From the NCBI GenBank assembly GCA_029215795.1, contig JARDYH010000001.1, forward strand, positions 405,455,154 through 405,519,153: a stretch of DNA of 64,000 bases, in the 5' to 3' direction. Below, one piece after another: positions 1 through 10,143 of the stretch (its first letter is position 1; every line of letters starts with the position of its first letter). Made by a program: the position numbers and the translations under genes. The stretch comes from Anniella stebbinsi. Taxonomy: Eukaryota > Chordata > Lepidosauria > Squamata > Anniellidae. The notes beneath the pieces are model-generated. The model searched no databases and had not been told where the DNA came from. It saw nothing but the letters and a program-made list of their open reading frames with translations.

Positions 1-331
1 CCCCTCTTTCTTCCCACTCTGCTGGTAGTGCTTGTTTTTGTTCATTTCTTCTAAGTATCTTGATCCTGCCTTTCCGCAGAACCCACCAAGACAGCATACA
101 ACAGCTCCAGACAATCAAAGCAACAGCATGAACGTTAAAGCCAGCAAAGGCACCCTCATTAAGACCTCTAAAAACAGTAAAACCACGGAAGGCCAAGTTT
201 TAAAAATGACACCTTTTCTAAAAGCAAAGAGAGACAGGACTGGTCATCCATTCACATGGAAGGCTTTGGACATTGGGAGCAATGCAGGAGAATGTCCTCT
301 CATACCAATCATGTGGGGCCCCCGTGACTCG
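1..331. other. No gene recognised
   Basis: A-rich single-copy-looking sequence. A frame stays open from 32 to 334 behind a pyrimidine-rich stretch ending in CAG near 80, which superficially resembles a 3' splice site. The encoded peptide is Lys/Thr/Ser-rich, resembles no family I know, and runs into a transposon end at 332, so I do not call an exon. Confidence 0.3.
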
Positions 332-789
332 TAGGGTGATCATATGACAGGAAAAACCCGGATTTGTCAGGATTTTTGGTAACAAATCTGGGAAGGGGGG
401 GAAATTACAAAATTTGATGAAAAATCTGGATTTTTCCCATCCTCCCCAGCCAAAGGGCTGCTCTACTTTAATGAGAATTAGCAAAAATGCTTACAGCTCC
501 GGCATTTTTAAAGATAAAGAGATGAAACTTGGCACCATGATAGCTTTAAGGAAGGGCTTTAGCCATGCCAAATTTGAAGCTGATCCGTTCATCCGCTGAT
601 TTTTAGGATTTTTTTTTTAAGTTTGAGGTTTTAAAATATATTTTTAAAGAAAATTGTCATTTTTAAAGGTAAAGAGATAAAATTTGGCATCATGATAGTT
701 CTCAGGTAGGGCTTTATCACTGCCAAGTTTGAAGCAGATCTGTTCATCTGTTGATTTTTAGGAATGTTGTAACGTTTGAGATTTTTACA
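332..789 (+). mobile_element. hAT-like element fragment with two ~150-bp modules
   Basis: The fragment starts with TAGGGTGATCATATG, close to the TAGGGTGACCATATG terminus of the palindromic MITEs in this window. Inside are two diverged copies of a module, at about 495-600 and 655-765. Each has CATTTTTAAAG, then a GATGAAACTTGG-like core, then AAATTTGAAGC and a GATCxGTTCATC end. The same module formula, with CATTTTTAAAGATA and GATGAAACTTGG, recurs in the arms of the foldback element at 31065-34357. No downstream inverted terminus was identified, so the 3' limit is approximate and it is probably incomplete. Family assignment rests on the terminus alone. Confidence 0.45.
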
Positions 790-1319
790 TTATTTTTTTA
801 AAAAACCGCTGGAGCCATATCCTTCAAATTCAGGTTGTCAAACCTCCTCTTTAGGGTATTGCACCTTGAGAATTTTCAGCCCTTGGCATCAAGGGAATCT
901 CAAGTTTTTAGCTAAGAAGTGCTGGGCAAGCAGGGCACCTGGAGCTCAGCAGAGGCAAGGCATCCACATATCAAAATGTGGGAAAGGAGAGGTCAGTCAA
1001 AGCAGCCCACAGGGCAAAACGGAAAAGGCCAGAGGCCTTTTTCTCAGAGTTCCACATCATGGGCGATGAAGGGTCATCCCTAGAGAAAAACTCTCACGAC
1101 TAACAGTGAGGTGTCACTTGAGAAAGAGGATCTCTTCTTTGCAGATGTGCTGTTGTTGAGGATGTGGAACCTGGCATGTCGTTGCTTTGCTTTGCTACTC
1201 CTTCTCTTCCATTTCACTTTGTTCACTTGTGAGCTAGGCTCTGTTTGCACTGCTGGCATGTAATGCAGAACATTTGAAGTGCGTGTCGGCGAAAAATAAA
1301 TAGATTTGTGGCTTGGGCT
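790..1319. other. No gene recognised
   Basis: A T-rich run is followed by mixed sequence. No coding, RNA or repeat signature was recognised. A 108-codon minus-strand frame (1080-1406) is low complexity (Ser/Leu) and overlaps the tandem array, so it is not supported. Confidence 0.3.
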
Positions 1320-2015
1320 GGCTGACATGTCTCTTAGAGACAGAGTTAGACTGAAGACACAACTCAGAGATAGCTGTAGCTGAACCCTGAGAGGCTGGCA
1401 TGTCACACAGAGCCTTTCAAGAGCGTCTCAGAATCAAGTATTGGTGCAGGTGTTGGCTGGTTGGAGGCTTTGGCTGGTATCAGTTTCAGACAGAGTTACA
1501 ACTCAGAGACGGCTGTAGCTTAGCCCTGAGAGGCTGGCGTGCCACACAGAGCCTTTTAAGAGCATCTCAGAGTCCAATGTTGGTGCAGACAGAAGTGGCT
1601 GGTGGCAGAGTTTTTTTAAAAAAACAAGAGTCACCAGATGTGACCAAGCTATAAGCTGGCACCCTACCCCCAGCCACAGGGTACAAGTGCACAGCATGTC
1701 TGCACTGTTGGGAGACTTTGGCAGAGAGAGGGGGGTGATAGTTTGAGGCTGGAAGCTGGAGATGTCAGCTGGCTGGCATAAGGCAGAGAGAGGCTGAAGG
1801 CAACCCAGATTCACCTGTAGCTTGGCCCTGAGAGGCTGGCTTGCCACCCAGAGTGTTTTAAGAGTGCATCAGAGTCGAGCAGGTGTGCAGGAGGAGAGGA
1901 GGTGGAGGTGGCTGGCAGCAGAGTTTTTTAAAGTAAGAGTCACCAGACATGACCAAACAATAAGCAATACCCCTGGCCACAAATGTGCAGCCTGGCTGGA
2001 CCATTGGGAGACTTT

Positions 2016-2024
<9 letters not shown>

Positions 2025-2050
<26 letters not shown>
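2025..2050. repeat. (AG)n microsatellite, left of the inserted element
   Basis: AG repeat that continues as (AG)n at about 2559-2592 on the other side of the element at 2051-2556. Confidence 0.95.
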
Positions 2051-2052
<2 letters not shown>

Positions 2053-2555
2053 TCAATTCGGACGACACATTAGACAACGAAGGAGGGGGGGAACAATCGT
2101 CAGTTGTGTTGCTTATTGTGTCGTTTGGAGGGCAACACACAACGCAAACACAACTGACAGTATGTTAATCAGGCACTTTAAACAATGGCGCAAACAACGG
2201 GCTTGCACGTTGTTTAGCCTGAAGCCCCGTTGTTTAAAGTGTCGTCCGAATTCAGCCCCCCCTCTCTCCGTGGACTATTCCGTGTGGGAATAGAGTTCTG
2301 CTGCCTAGAGCAGCCAAAAAACCCCGGCTGCTCTATGCAGCCGGCAGAACTCACGGTGCCTGCTGGGATACGGCTGGAGGACACACGGAGGAGAGGCTGC
2401 AACCAAAATGGCCACCGCAAGTTCGTAGCAGCCGGGGCGTTTACTGGTGCTGAGCAGCGCTGGCTGCAGCATGTAGTTTGTGAAGCTCCTCCTGCCTAAC
2501 ACATGGTCAGTACATTATTTACCCCTCCATTGCCTAATATGTCATCCGAATTGAG

Positions 2556-2556
<1 letters not shown>
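2051..2556 (-). mobile_element. Inverted-repeat element, GCTSAATTC family, copy 3
   Basis: The ends are inverted: GCTCAATTCGGACGACACAT at the left, and its counterpart ATGTCATCCGAATTGAGC at the right. An internal copy of the terminus, GTGTCGTCCGAATTCAGC, lies near 2241-2258. The element may therefore be a complete ~208-bp unit (2051-2258) joined to a second ~298-bp piece. Its left part matches the reverse complement of the right part of the insertion at 28149-28687, hence minus orientation. It sits in an (AG)n run, so a target duplication cannot be resolved. No coding capacity was seen. Confidence 0.6.

Positions 2557-2558
<2 letters not shown>

Positions 2559-2592
<34 letters not shown>
2559..2592. 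repeat. (AG)n microsatellite, right of the inserted element
   Basis: Counterpart of the AG repeat at 2025-2050. Confidence 0.95.
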
Positions 2593-2596
<4 letters not shown>

Positions 2597-2745
2597 TTGA
2601 GGCTGGAGGCTTTGGTTTGGCTGCAATGACTTAGAGAGAAAGACAACAGAGGCTGCACAGACAACCAGAAACACTTAGCCCTACGGTACTGGTAGGCAAT
2701 GCAGGGCATTAGAAAGAGGGTCTCAGAGTCGCGTGTTTGTGCAGG

Positions 2746-3204
2746 AAGTAGACAGGAGTTCAAAATCTGTATGTGAGAAGTGGTGTCAACGCGCAAGCCT
2801 TGAGAAGCTAATGTATATAAGTGAGAAGTGTGAATGGGCGAAGTAGTGTCTGCCGCCCATAACACCCACCCTAATGTTAGAGTAGAGAAACTTGTGACAA
2901 TCATACACAAAGCAAAAAAAAAAATTAAATTTAAAAATAAAGCCAGCCAGCCAGCCAGCAGCAAGCCCTGTTAAAAGCAGCAGCAGTTTGCACCGGAGTG
3001 AGGATACAATCAGAAAAGATATTTGAGGGAAGGGGAGAATGTATCACACAGAGTATAGCAAAAGCTTCAAAGTACAGCAAAAGCTACAAAAGTAGGAGTA
3101 AGTGAAGTTAATTTCAGATATGTTGTTCTTTATTTCAGTGATTTTAACATTATGTAGAACAGATTTGTCTTAGTTGTGTGCTGTAAAGCCAGATATGTGA
3201 CCAA
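2746..3204. other. No gene recognised
   Basis: Contains an A-rich stretch near 2910-2940 followed by (AGCC)n at about 2941-2960 and an AGC-rich patch. This could be the A-rich end of an unidentified element. Nothing else was recognised. Confidence 0.3.
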
Positions 3205-3335
3205 GGCTATGTTCAGGTGGGCACCCCCCCTTGGTGCTGGACATTCCCCCTGGGGCCAGACATATTGGTGGGCATGCCCTCTTGGGAGCTGGCCATGTTG
3301 TCCTCCTTTTTGGTTTCCAAAATACGGTCACCCTA
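3205..3335 (-). mobile_element. hAT-like DNA transposon end
   Basis: The right edge ends in CGGTCACCCTA. Read on the minus strand it is TAGGGTGACCG followed by a TTTTGG stretch and AAAAAGGAGGACA, a typical hAT-like MITE terminus. The following bases CTGATGAG fit the nTnnnnAn duplication pattern, but no matching left copy was found. The left limit is approximate, and I found no convincing pairing with the terminus at 332. Confidence 0.4.
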
Positions 3336-4436
3336 CTGATGAGCAAGGCTGGCTGTCCTCCAAAGGGCCTTCCCTGTGCATCTTAACAACCAGACACGTT
3401 CCTAGCAAGACAGGTGGCCCCTTCGAGAGCACTGTTTAAAGCATGCACTGTTTAAAGATCAGAACCAGCACCGCGAATTGCCCTTGGGAAGCCATTGTGA
3501 ACAGGACAGAGCTTTCAGGATGGGAGCAATGTGAACTTTATGCCAGTCCACCAATTAGCAGCCTAGCGCTTGCCTTTTCCAGCAGTTATGCCATTTCATC
3601 ATTGGTGCAAAGTATGAAAGTCTGAGTGGGTCCTCAGCCCTGTGAGGCTTGAGCCTAAATGCCAGGTGTGCTCCTGCCCTTCTAACGTGATGTGTGGGGT
3701 TCCCAGCCCAGCCCTATGGTCTTCCCTAGAGGTTGTTGCCTGAAGGGCACTGAGAGAGCCACATGCCAGCAATGGAGCAGGTGGATTCCGCTTCTCCACT
3801 CCGCCATCTCAGCCTCTGCAAAACCCCAGAAGCTTTCCAGGGTGACAGAGAGGATGTGGAGAGCCCGCGAGTTTAGCTCCCCCCTCCCCCAAGACTTGCT
3901 CCTTCAACCTTTCCTAACTCTGTCCGGCCGGCCAATTACGCAGGCGTCAGCATGCTATTAAATTCAGAAGAGCCTGAAATTGCAGGTTAATGATGGCATT
4001 TAGGAAAATAAATTGAGGCAATGATTGAAGGACAGAGAAAGAAACCACGCGGTGGCGGTGGCGGAATTGGTCTTGGTGGCAGGAGAGACCACAGACAATT
4101 CAGGCACAAGGGCATGGAGGTGGCTCACAGAATCCGCCTCCCCAGAACCACTGCAGATGCCTCATGCAACTTGGTGCCACGATCTGTGGATGGCCCTGCC
4201 TCAAGGGATCCTGTGTAAGGCACCCGTCAAGGTGCGTCGGGTCAGAAGCTGGGCTGCCCATGCCTCTGGTCCTTCCCTTCCCTTGGCCCAATTGGGCTGT
4301 GGGCAGCCAAGGCATAAACCAAGAGGCAGCTACTCTTGGTGCTGCTGTGGCCAGTAGTTCTTTGGCAGCAGAAAAGCTGGGAATGCCCTTCCCGCCAGAA
4401 ACCCCTGGAGGAAACTTACTTTAGACTGGCTCTCCC
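3336..4436. other. No gene recognised
   Basis: Mostly GC-moderate sequence without recognisable repeats. The segment about 3920-4020 is unusually rich in AATTA/TTAAT-type cores and could be conserved non-coding DNA, but this is only an impression. Short overlapping frames at 4021-4424 have no family resemblance. Confidence 0.25.
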
Positions 4437-4549
4437 TGACCTGTCTCTCCCAGATGTGTGGGACTACAATTACAGTTACGCAGGCTGGAGGATTCTGGGA
4501 GTTGTAGTCCGACACAGGTGGAGAGCATCAGGTTGGGGGAGGCTGGTCT
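4437..4549. mobile_element. Palindromic MITE, GGGAGTTGTAGTCC type
   Basis: The inverted halves CAGATGTGTGGGACTACAA and GGGAGTTGTAGTCC, followed by an ACACAGGTGGAGAGCATCAG-like end, form an imperfect hairpin. It ends in GGTTGGGGGAGGCTGG. This layout, CCAGCCTNCCCCAACCTG plus a central ACTACAACTCCCA palindrome, is a common short DNA element in squamate genomes. No target duplication was confirmed. Confidence 0.6.
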
Positions 4550-4551
4550 AG

Positions 4552-5183
4552 ACATGTTCCAATCTGGATTCAGGCCTGGTTTTGGGGCAGGATCAGCCTG
4601 TGGATGGATGAACTTCATCAGGAAAGGGAGGGAGGGAGGGCAACTTGGCTGGTTCTCCATGATACTTTCATGGCTTTTGATACAATCAACCCTGGGATCC
4701 TCCTGGTCTGGCTCTGCATGTAGGGGGTGAGAGGCATTGTGTTGCACTGGTTCTGCTCCTACCTGCAGGATTGGTGTTGGAGAATTGCATCGGCTGACTG
4801 TATGTCGCCTCCTTGGCAGTTGCTCTGTGTTGGGCCGCTGGGCATGAACTTGTCCCCAATGCTGTTTAGCATCTATATGAAGCCCTTGGGAGGGGGTCAT
4901 TATGAGATTTCAGGCATGGAGCTGTCAGTATGCTGGTGACACCCAGCTTTATTTCTCTATGAGACCTGAGTCAGGTGCAGCTGAGCAGGTCCTGGATCAG
5001 TGCCTGGAAGCAGCAGTAGGCTGGATGAGAGCCAATTCGCAGAGGTGGGGAGGCTCTGAGTTTGGAAATTCAGGATATTCTCTGTTCTGAATGGGGTTGT
5101 ATTCCCCCTGAAGGATCAGGTTCGTAGTCTGGGGGGACTCCCTGACCCATCTTTGTCACTGGAGGTTCAGGTGGTCAATGTTT
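4552..5183 (+). mobile_element. L2 LINE fragment, reverse transcriptase region (5' part)
   Basis: Conceptual translation in shifting frames gives L2-type reverse transcriptase blocks. Near 4560 there is QSGFRPGFG, then an AFDTINPGIL-like motif A region, then LSPMLFSIYMKPLG (motif B side), and QYAGDTQLYFS, a degenerate motif C where YADD has become YAGD. Frameshifts and lost residues show a long-dead copy. It is interrupted on the right by a minus-strand CR1/L3 fragment and resumes near 5735. Confidence 0.8.
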
Positions 5184-5734
5184 CATTAGAACATAAGAAG
5201 AGCCATGCTGGATAAGACTAAGGATCCACCTAGTCCAGCCAATGAACTGCCCAAATGGGAAGCCCACAAGAAGAACATGAGTGCAACAGTACCCTCCCAC
5301 CCATGTTCCCCAGCAACTGGTGTATGCTGACTTACTGCCTCTGATATTGTAGGTAGCACAGAACCATGTGGAGTAGTAACTACTGACTAGGCTAACCATA
5401 TGAAAAGGAGGACAGGGCTCATGTAACTTCAACAGTTGTAGAGAAAAGGGAATTTCAGCCAGTGTCATTTGTATGCAATTAGTTCCTGGTGAAACTCCCT
5501 CTTCATCACAACAGTTAAAGTTGCAGGGGCCCTGCCTTCTTTTGTATATGGTCACACTAATATAGTGCCTGCAACTTTAACTGTTGTGATGAAGAGGGAA
5601 TTTCACCAGGAACTAATTGCATACAAATGACACTGGCTGAAATTCCCTTTTCTCTACAGCTGTTAAAGTTACATGAGCCCTGTCCTCCTTTTCATATGGT
5701 TAGCCTACTATTGACAGACTTCTCCTCCATTAAA
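5184..5734 (-). mobile_element. CR1/L3-type LINE 3' fragment, interrupted
   Basis: On the plus strand it starts with the reverse complement of the common 3' end (AGAACATAAGAAGAGCC, then GCTGGAT). It continues through the CATGTTCCCCAGCAACTGGT block to about 5387, is split by a MITE, then resumes at about 5716-5734 with ACTTCTCCTCCATTAA. The element lies inside an L2 copy and is therefore younger than that L2. Only the 3' tail and UTR-like part is present, with no usable coding sequence. Confidence 0.75.
5388..5707. mobile_element. Palindromic hAT-like MITE, copy 1
   Basis: This 320-bp near-perfect hairpin runs from TAGGCTAACCATATG to CATATGGTTAGCCTA. The flanks are CTACTGAC (5380-5387) and CTATTGAC (5708-5715), an 8-bp duplication with one mismatch; the right copy fits nTnnnnAn. 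Near the centre is TATGGTCACACTA, a second copy of the terminus, so the left half is itself a complete small inverted-repeat unit. It has AAAAGGAGGACAGGGCTC subterminal sequence, like copies 2 and 4. No ORF. Confidence 0.85.
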
Positions 5735-6310
5735 AACAGCAGCTGCAGCCATTCTTGGATAGGGATAGTCTGGACATGGTGATCCATGAATCAGCAAGCT
5801 CAGGACTGGATTATGTGATGATCTCTGTGTGGGGCGTCCCTTGAGACTGAAGCTAGTGCAGAATTGCTGAGCAGGGCAGCCTGTCTTGCGCATGTTACAC
5901 CATTGCTCAGAGGACTCCGCTGGCTGCCAACATTTTACCAAGCCAGGTTCAAGGTGATGTTGCTGTCATACAAGGCCCTAAACCACTTGGGACCAGGCTA
6001 CCTGAGGGAGCACTTTCTCCCACATCAACCTGTCCGTTTACTGAGACCTACAGATCAGGGTCCCTTGGTTGCCCCATCACCTGCAGAGGTACATTTGACA
6101 GCAACCAGGAGAGGGAGGGCCTTTTCTGCTGTGGCACCCTAGTGCCTTTGGAATCCTCTCCTTGCAGTGAGAAAGGCACCATCCTAGCTTAGTAGTTTCC
6201 TTATTTGTTTTGTTTTTATCTTTGTCTTTTGTATAATTGTTCGTTTAATGCATTTTATACACCATCCTGTGATTTGAAGGGTGCTAAATATTCTAAATAA
6301 CGAAATAAGA
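5735..6310 (+). mobile_element. L2 LINE fragment, ORF2 C-terminus and 3' UTR
   Basis: This is the continuation of the L2 copy at 4552-5183. The GGCAGCTGC-type region is followed by the conserved L2 C-terminal peptide (5864-6142), including RWLPTFYQARFK, SYKALNHLGPGYL and a RRGRAFSAVAP-like end. An A/T-rich 3' UTR with ACCATCCTGTGATTTGAAGG follows, ending near AAATAACGAAATAA. The coding part upstream of 5864 is frame-broken. Confidence 0.8.
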
Positions 6311-6689
6311 GATGGGGGTTGGGAGTCCCCCCCCCCCCCAGGCCAATGGCTCTTTGTACAAAAAAGGCCCCGCCCTGGACTTACACCCAACAACTTTTTT
6401 TGGCCCAGTAGGTGGGGGGGACGGGGAGGTCTTCAGCATCAGCCCTCATGACTGGCAAGCTGCCACAAGCTTCTGCTTTGGCTACTAGGCCTGGTATTGA
6501 TACTGGGAGCCTCAGAGCCTTCTCTATTGGAGACTCTCCCCCTTCTCCATCTCTTGCAGCCACCAGCCTCCAGGGCCCTGAGCCAGAGGACACAGGACAT
6601 TCTAGGCCCGGCTTTGGGTGCGACCACTCCAGATGTTGTGTCAGAGCATCCCAAATCCTGGAGCTCAAGCTGGTCCAGTTATTTATACG

Positions 6690-7000
6690 GGACAATTTGC
6701 ATTACATCACATCAGCAAACGAGTCAAATGCAAAGACAAAAGATGTTCATTTCACATTCAAGCCAAAAAGAAAATGAAAACCAATCCAGGTTGTCCGGAC
6801 GGAGAAATTAACTAGGGCTAAACACGATTCCTCCTCCTCCTCCCCCTCTAGCCGGCGAGCCAATTTCTGCAGCCCCTGTATTTGTTTCAAAAATAACTGC
6901 CAGCAGGCACTCGCGTAATTAATTACAGATTGTGGCGACTTGGGCCGCAGCGGCGAGGAAAGCGCCGAGACAGGAGAGACCCGGGAGAGAGTGCAAGGCC
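6690..7000. promoter_or_regulatory. Candidate conserved non-coding element
   Basis: Repeat-free sequence with low-complexity-free AT-rich blocks, including ATTTGCATTACATCACATC-like sequence and TAATTAATTACAG, a homeodomain-type palindromic core. Proposed only from texture and motif content; no conservation data are available, so this is weak. Confidence 0.15.
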
Positions 7001-7867
7001 CACGATAATTAAGGGATGAGACTGGCATCCATCTTTCTGCCCTAGAGCCCGGCACCCTTCTGCGGAAGCAGCCCTGACTTGAGTCAGCTTCATTAGGTTT
7101 TGTCTGGAAAGTAAACCTTCATTTGTTTGCCTCAATAATACATTCCAAGGTTTGATCTAACTGGCAAGCGCTCCTCCGGCCAGCTGGCTTCATCAGCAAG
7201 GAAGTGGCGTGGTCCGAAAGGGCCTTCTTGTCATGCTTCAAGGTGCGGGAAGCAACTGCGGAGGGCACTGAGTGACGGAAGCCCAGTGTCAACATTTGCC
7301 TCCGCGTGTGTTCCTCCTGCACGTTGTGCCAAGGTCCCCACAAACGCCAAAGAGACGGAGAGCGCTGCTCTCTGTAGAGAAACTGAGGTGGAGCAGAACG
7401 CGCCAAAGTTTGGAACATGAAGGTGCAGCGAGGATCAGAGTCACAGGGCAACGGTGCTCAAGGCGATTCCCATGCGCTCTCATTCATCCGTACAACCACC
7501 CTTCAAGGTGGACCAGGGTTATTCTTCCCACCTTGCAGGTGTAGGTGAATGGGGTGGGGTCTGAGGCTAGCAGAATAAAGGTTTCCCTGCCCTAACAGCT
7601 GCTCTACGCAGGAGGAGAAAGAGGCCGGCATCCAAAGAGAGGGTCACTCTGGCTTACTTTATACTCTGCGATGCATTAGATGAATATCTCCCCCCCCTCC
7701 CCCCATTTTATATCAGATTGTTTTCTTTGGGTGCCAGGTGCTCCCACCTGCCCAATGCAATCTCCACACGCAAAATCTGTGGTGAGTATTTTATACCGTC
7801 ATTTTAATATACAAAAAACGAGAGAGAGACAGAGAGAGAGGCTGTTGTGTTCATCATCTTCAAGAGA

Positions 7868-7985
7868 AAAAAATTAGTTTCCAATTATCGTATCTAAAAT
7901 TCATGATTCCCCCTAAATTTCTGACTAATCAGGGATATCATAAGCCTAATCATTTAAGGTAATTATCTAAAAAAAATGTAATTTG
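7868..7985. promoter_or_regulatory. Candidate conserved non-coding element
   Basis: About 120 bp of AT-rich, non-repetitive sequence densely packed with TAAT/ATTA cores (CCAATTATCG, CTAATCATTTAAGG, GTAATTATC). The texture resembles vertebrate developmental enhancers, but simple AT richness could give the same impression. Confidence 0.15.
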
Positions 7986-9815
7986 TCCTATATTTCAAAA
8001 CATAATGAGCTCCCAAGCGTATCCAAAATGGAGACATGGTGGAAGTTACAGATGTTAGTGCGAAAACAAACAAATGAACAAACAAACAGAAACAGAAACA
8101 GAAACAGGAAAAGGAAAAGAAGAAACAAAGACAACCCCCCTCTCTTTTACTACAGAGATAAAAGTTCAGGATATCTTGATGCAATGGAGGGCGGGTGGAG
8201 GAGGCTCTCCTGTGTGTACAATCCTTACCGCCCCCCTTCCCCTGGGTCATATCAGTGGCTTCAAGAAAGAATTGCGATTCTGAGTTGGAGGTGGTGACAT
8301 CAGGTAACTGGTCACAGTTATCGAGACTGTTTTATGCTTCAGCATCCTCATGCCTGGTACCCAAGAAGTACCCAAGGATTCTCTGGCCCAGTTCACACAA
8401 AGAGCAGATGATGCTGTGAAGCAGTTCGTAGGCTGTTCTATCTCAGACTGCAGGTCATGGGGCTTCCAGGATGGAAGGCCTCCTCCACACAAACCATCAT
8501 CCTGCACATAGAAGTCTAGCATGTCAGGGGGAAATACAAGACTTCCTTGCCCTGATATGTGCAGCATTATTGGGAGGGTTGGTTGGTGTGGAAATGCATC
8601 CCATTATATGATCTCTCACCTGCAATGGGAAAAGGTGTGATCCAGAAACAGGTTTAGCTCCTCTTTATCTGTTGTTTGTAATGACACTTTTTTGTGGGCT
8701 TCCCAGTAAGAAATGCCACGACTGGACATCAACTCAATCCAAATTAATGGAATGTTTGCTTCTCTGCACCCTAGAGATGCCCTGAGAAATTTCTGCTATT
8801 CTTATTATTTTTTGCTTTCCTCAAAAGGTCTCAGACATTTCACCTGTGTCAGAAACTCCGAATTCACCTCCAGGTTTCACTTTAGGGGGTTTCCTGCAGC
8901 TGCCAAATGAGCCACAAAAAAAACACTTTGCCTGTTTCTTCTTCCCTTATAAATTCTGCTTTCAGTGCAGACAGATGTGAAGAAATGCTCTGAAGTTGGC
9001 TGGAGTCCATGAGTTTGCCCTGACGGGTGTCAATCCACCTCTGTTGTCCAAACAAGCTGCCCAAGAATGCCCGTGGCTGCCCTTGGGAAGAGATCCATGT
9101 GCCATTCGAAGCCCCGTCGCTGAGCCCATGGCAAGCCACGCACACGAAATGCTGGGACAGAGGCTGTTGGATGCGGCTGTGGAGCGAGTCAAGCAGCGGA
9201 ATGGACCGTGCCTCACCACCTTGGGCCTCACCAGTAGCGCGTAAGGGAAGGTCTCAGGTACAATCTCAGGGACTCTCTCCCCGCCCTCACTGTGCTGAGC
9301 CCCTAGAGATCTTCTGCTGGTCCAAAGCAGACAACCCCAGGCTACAGGGACAATATCCCGTTGAGCGTGAGGCGGCTTCCTGTGTGCCTGTCACCCCATT
9401 GACTCCAGACTCCTATCCATCTTGCGTTTAGCCGAATGTTATTATGATTCTCACGTAAAGCAAAGACTAATGGATTTCTTCCTTGAGGCAATTAAAAAGT
9501 GATTTGTCACCCGCCAAGATGTATGGCTTCGTATCGGCAGATATTACTTTGCTGTGCCACTGACTGAGGCAGGGAAAGGTGGGGGGGGGAGAGCAGTCAC
9601 ATTAGGGGATGACAGGAAAGTTCGGCTCATTGCTGACAAGCATGAAGGGCCTCAGTCAGCAACTTTCATACCCTCTGAGCGCCCACCAAAGATGACTTCT
9701 GCAGGCGAAGGCCTGGGCCAGGAGACCTCGAAAGCCATGAGGCTATTGACTTTGGGATGGGACAAGAGGCCTTCCTTCATTAGGACCAGAACTAGGAAAT
9801 GGGGAAGTATTATGT

Positions 9816-10135
9816 TAGGCTGACCTTATGAAAAGGAGGACAGGGCTCATGTAACTTTAACAGTTGTAGAGAAAAGGGAATTTCAGCCGGCGTCATTTGT
9901 ATGCAATTCAAACCTGGTGAAATTCTCTTTTCATTACAACAGTTAAAGCTGCAGGGGCCCTGCCCTCTTTTGTATCTGGTCACTCTAGTATAGTGCATGC
10001 AACTTTAATTGTTGTGATGAAGAGGGGATTTCACCAGGTACTAATTGCATACAAATGACACCGGCTGAAATTCCCTTTTCTCTGCAACTGTTAAAGTTAC
10101 ATGAGCCCTGTCCTCCTTTTCATATGGTCAGTCTA
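9816..10135. mobile_element. Palindromic hAT-like MITE, copy 2
   Basis: A 320-bp hairpin from TAGGCTGACCTTATG to CATATGGTCAGTCTA. It is flanked by a perfect 8-bp duplication TATTATGT (9808-9815 and 10136-10143). A central TATCTGGTCACTCTA repeats the terminus internally, as in the other copies. It carries the AAAAGGAGGACAGGGCTC subterminal variant and is non-coding. Confidence 0.88.
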
Positions 10136-10143
10136 TATTATGT

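Larger units (their letters stand above)
1320..2745 (+). repeat. Tandem array of ~300-bp units, family unknown
   Basis: The block CCCTGAGAGGCTGG, followed by a GCCACACAGAGC-like stretch and CTCAGAGTC, recurs near 1382, 1523, 1826 and, degenerate, near 2677. GGGAGACTTTGGCAGAGAGAG recurs at 1710 and 2006, a 296-bp period. The first unit is truncated (about 139 bp). The last unit is split by an inverted-repeat element (2051-2556) sitting in its (AG)n segment. Minus-strand Ser/Leu-rich frames here come from the AG runs. It could be a local satellite or a repeated 5' region of a retrotransposon; I cannot place it. Confidence 0.55.
6311..9815. other. Unassigned DNA, no gene recognised
   Basis: No repeat family or exon was recognised. 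It contains short poly-C and poly-A tracts, an (AAACAG)n-like patch (about 8065-8125) and (GA)n-like runs near 7820-7845. Several short frames overlap between 6381 and 7544, but none shows a protein family signature. Two AT-rich patches with many TAAT/ATTA cores are listed separately. Confidence 0.3.

Noticed and set aside
32..334. A possible host exon behind a polypyrimidine-CAG signal
   Set aside because: The peptide has no family resemblance, no donor site could be fixed, and the frame ends in a transposon terminus.
1940..2140. Ser/Leu-repeat and Arg/Glu-repeat proteins around the (AG)n runs
   Set aside because: Direct translation artefacts of the microsatellite.
332..3335. A single 3-kb hAT element joining the TAGGGTGATC end at 332 to the GGTCACCCTA end at 3335
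   Set aside because: The subterminal sequences differ and the flanks GTGACTCG and CTGATGAG match at only four of eight positions, so they look like separate elements.
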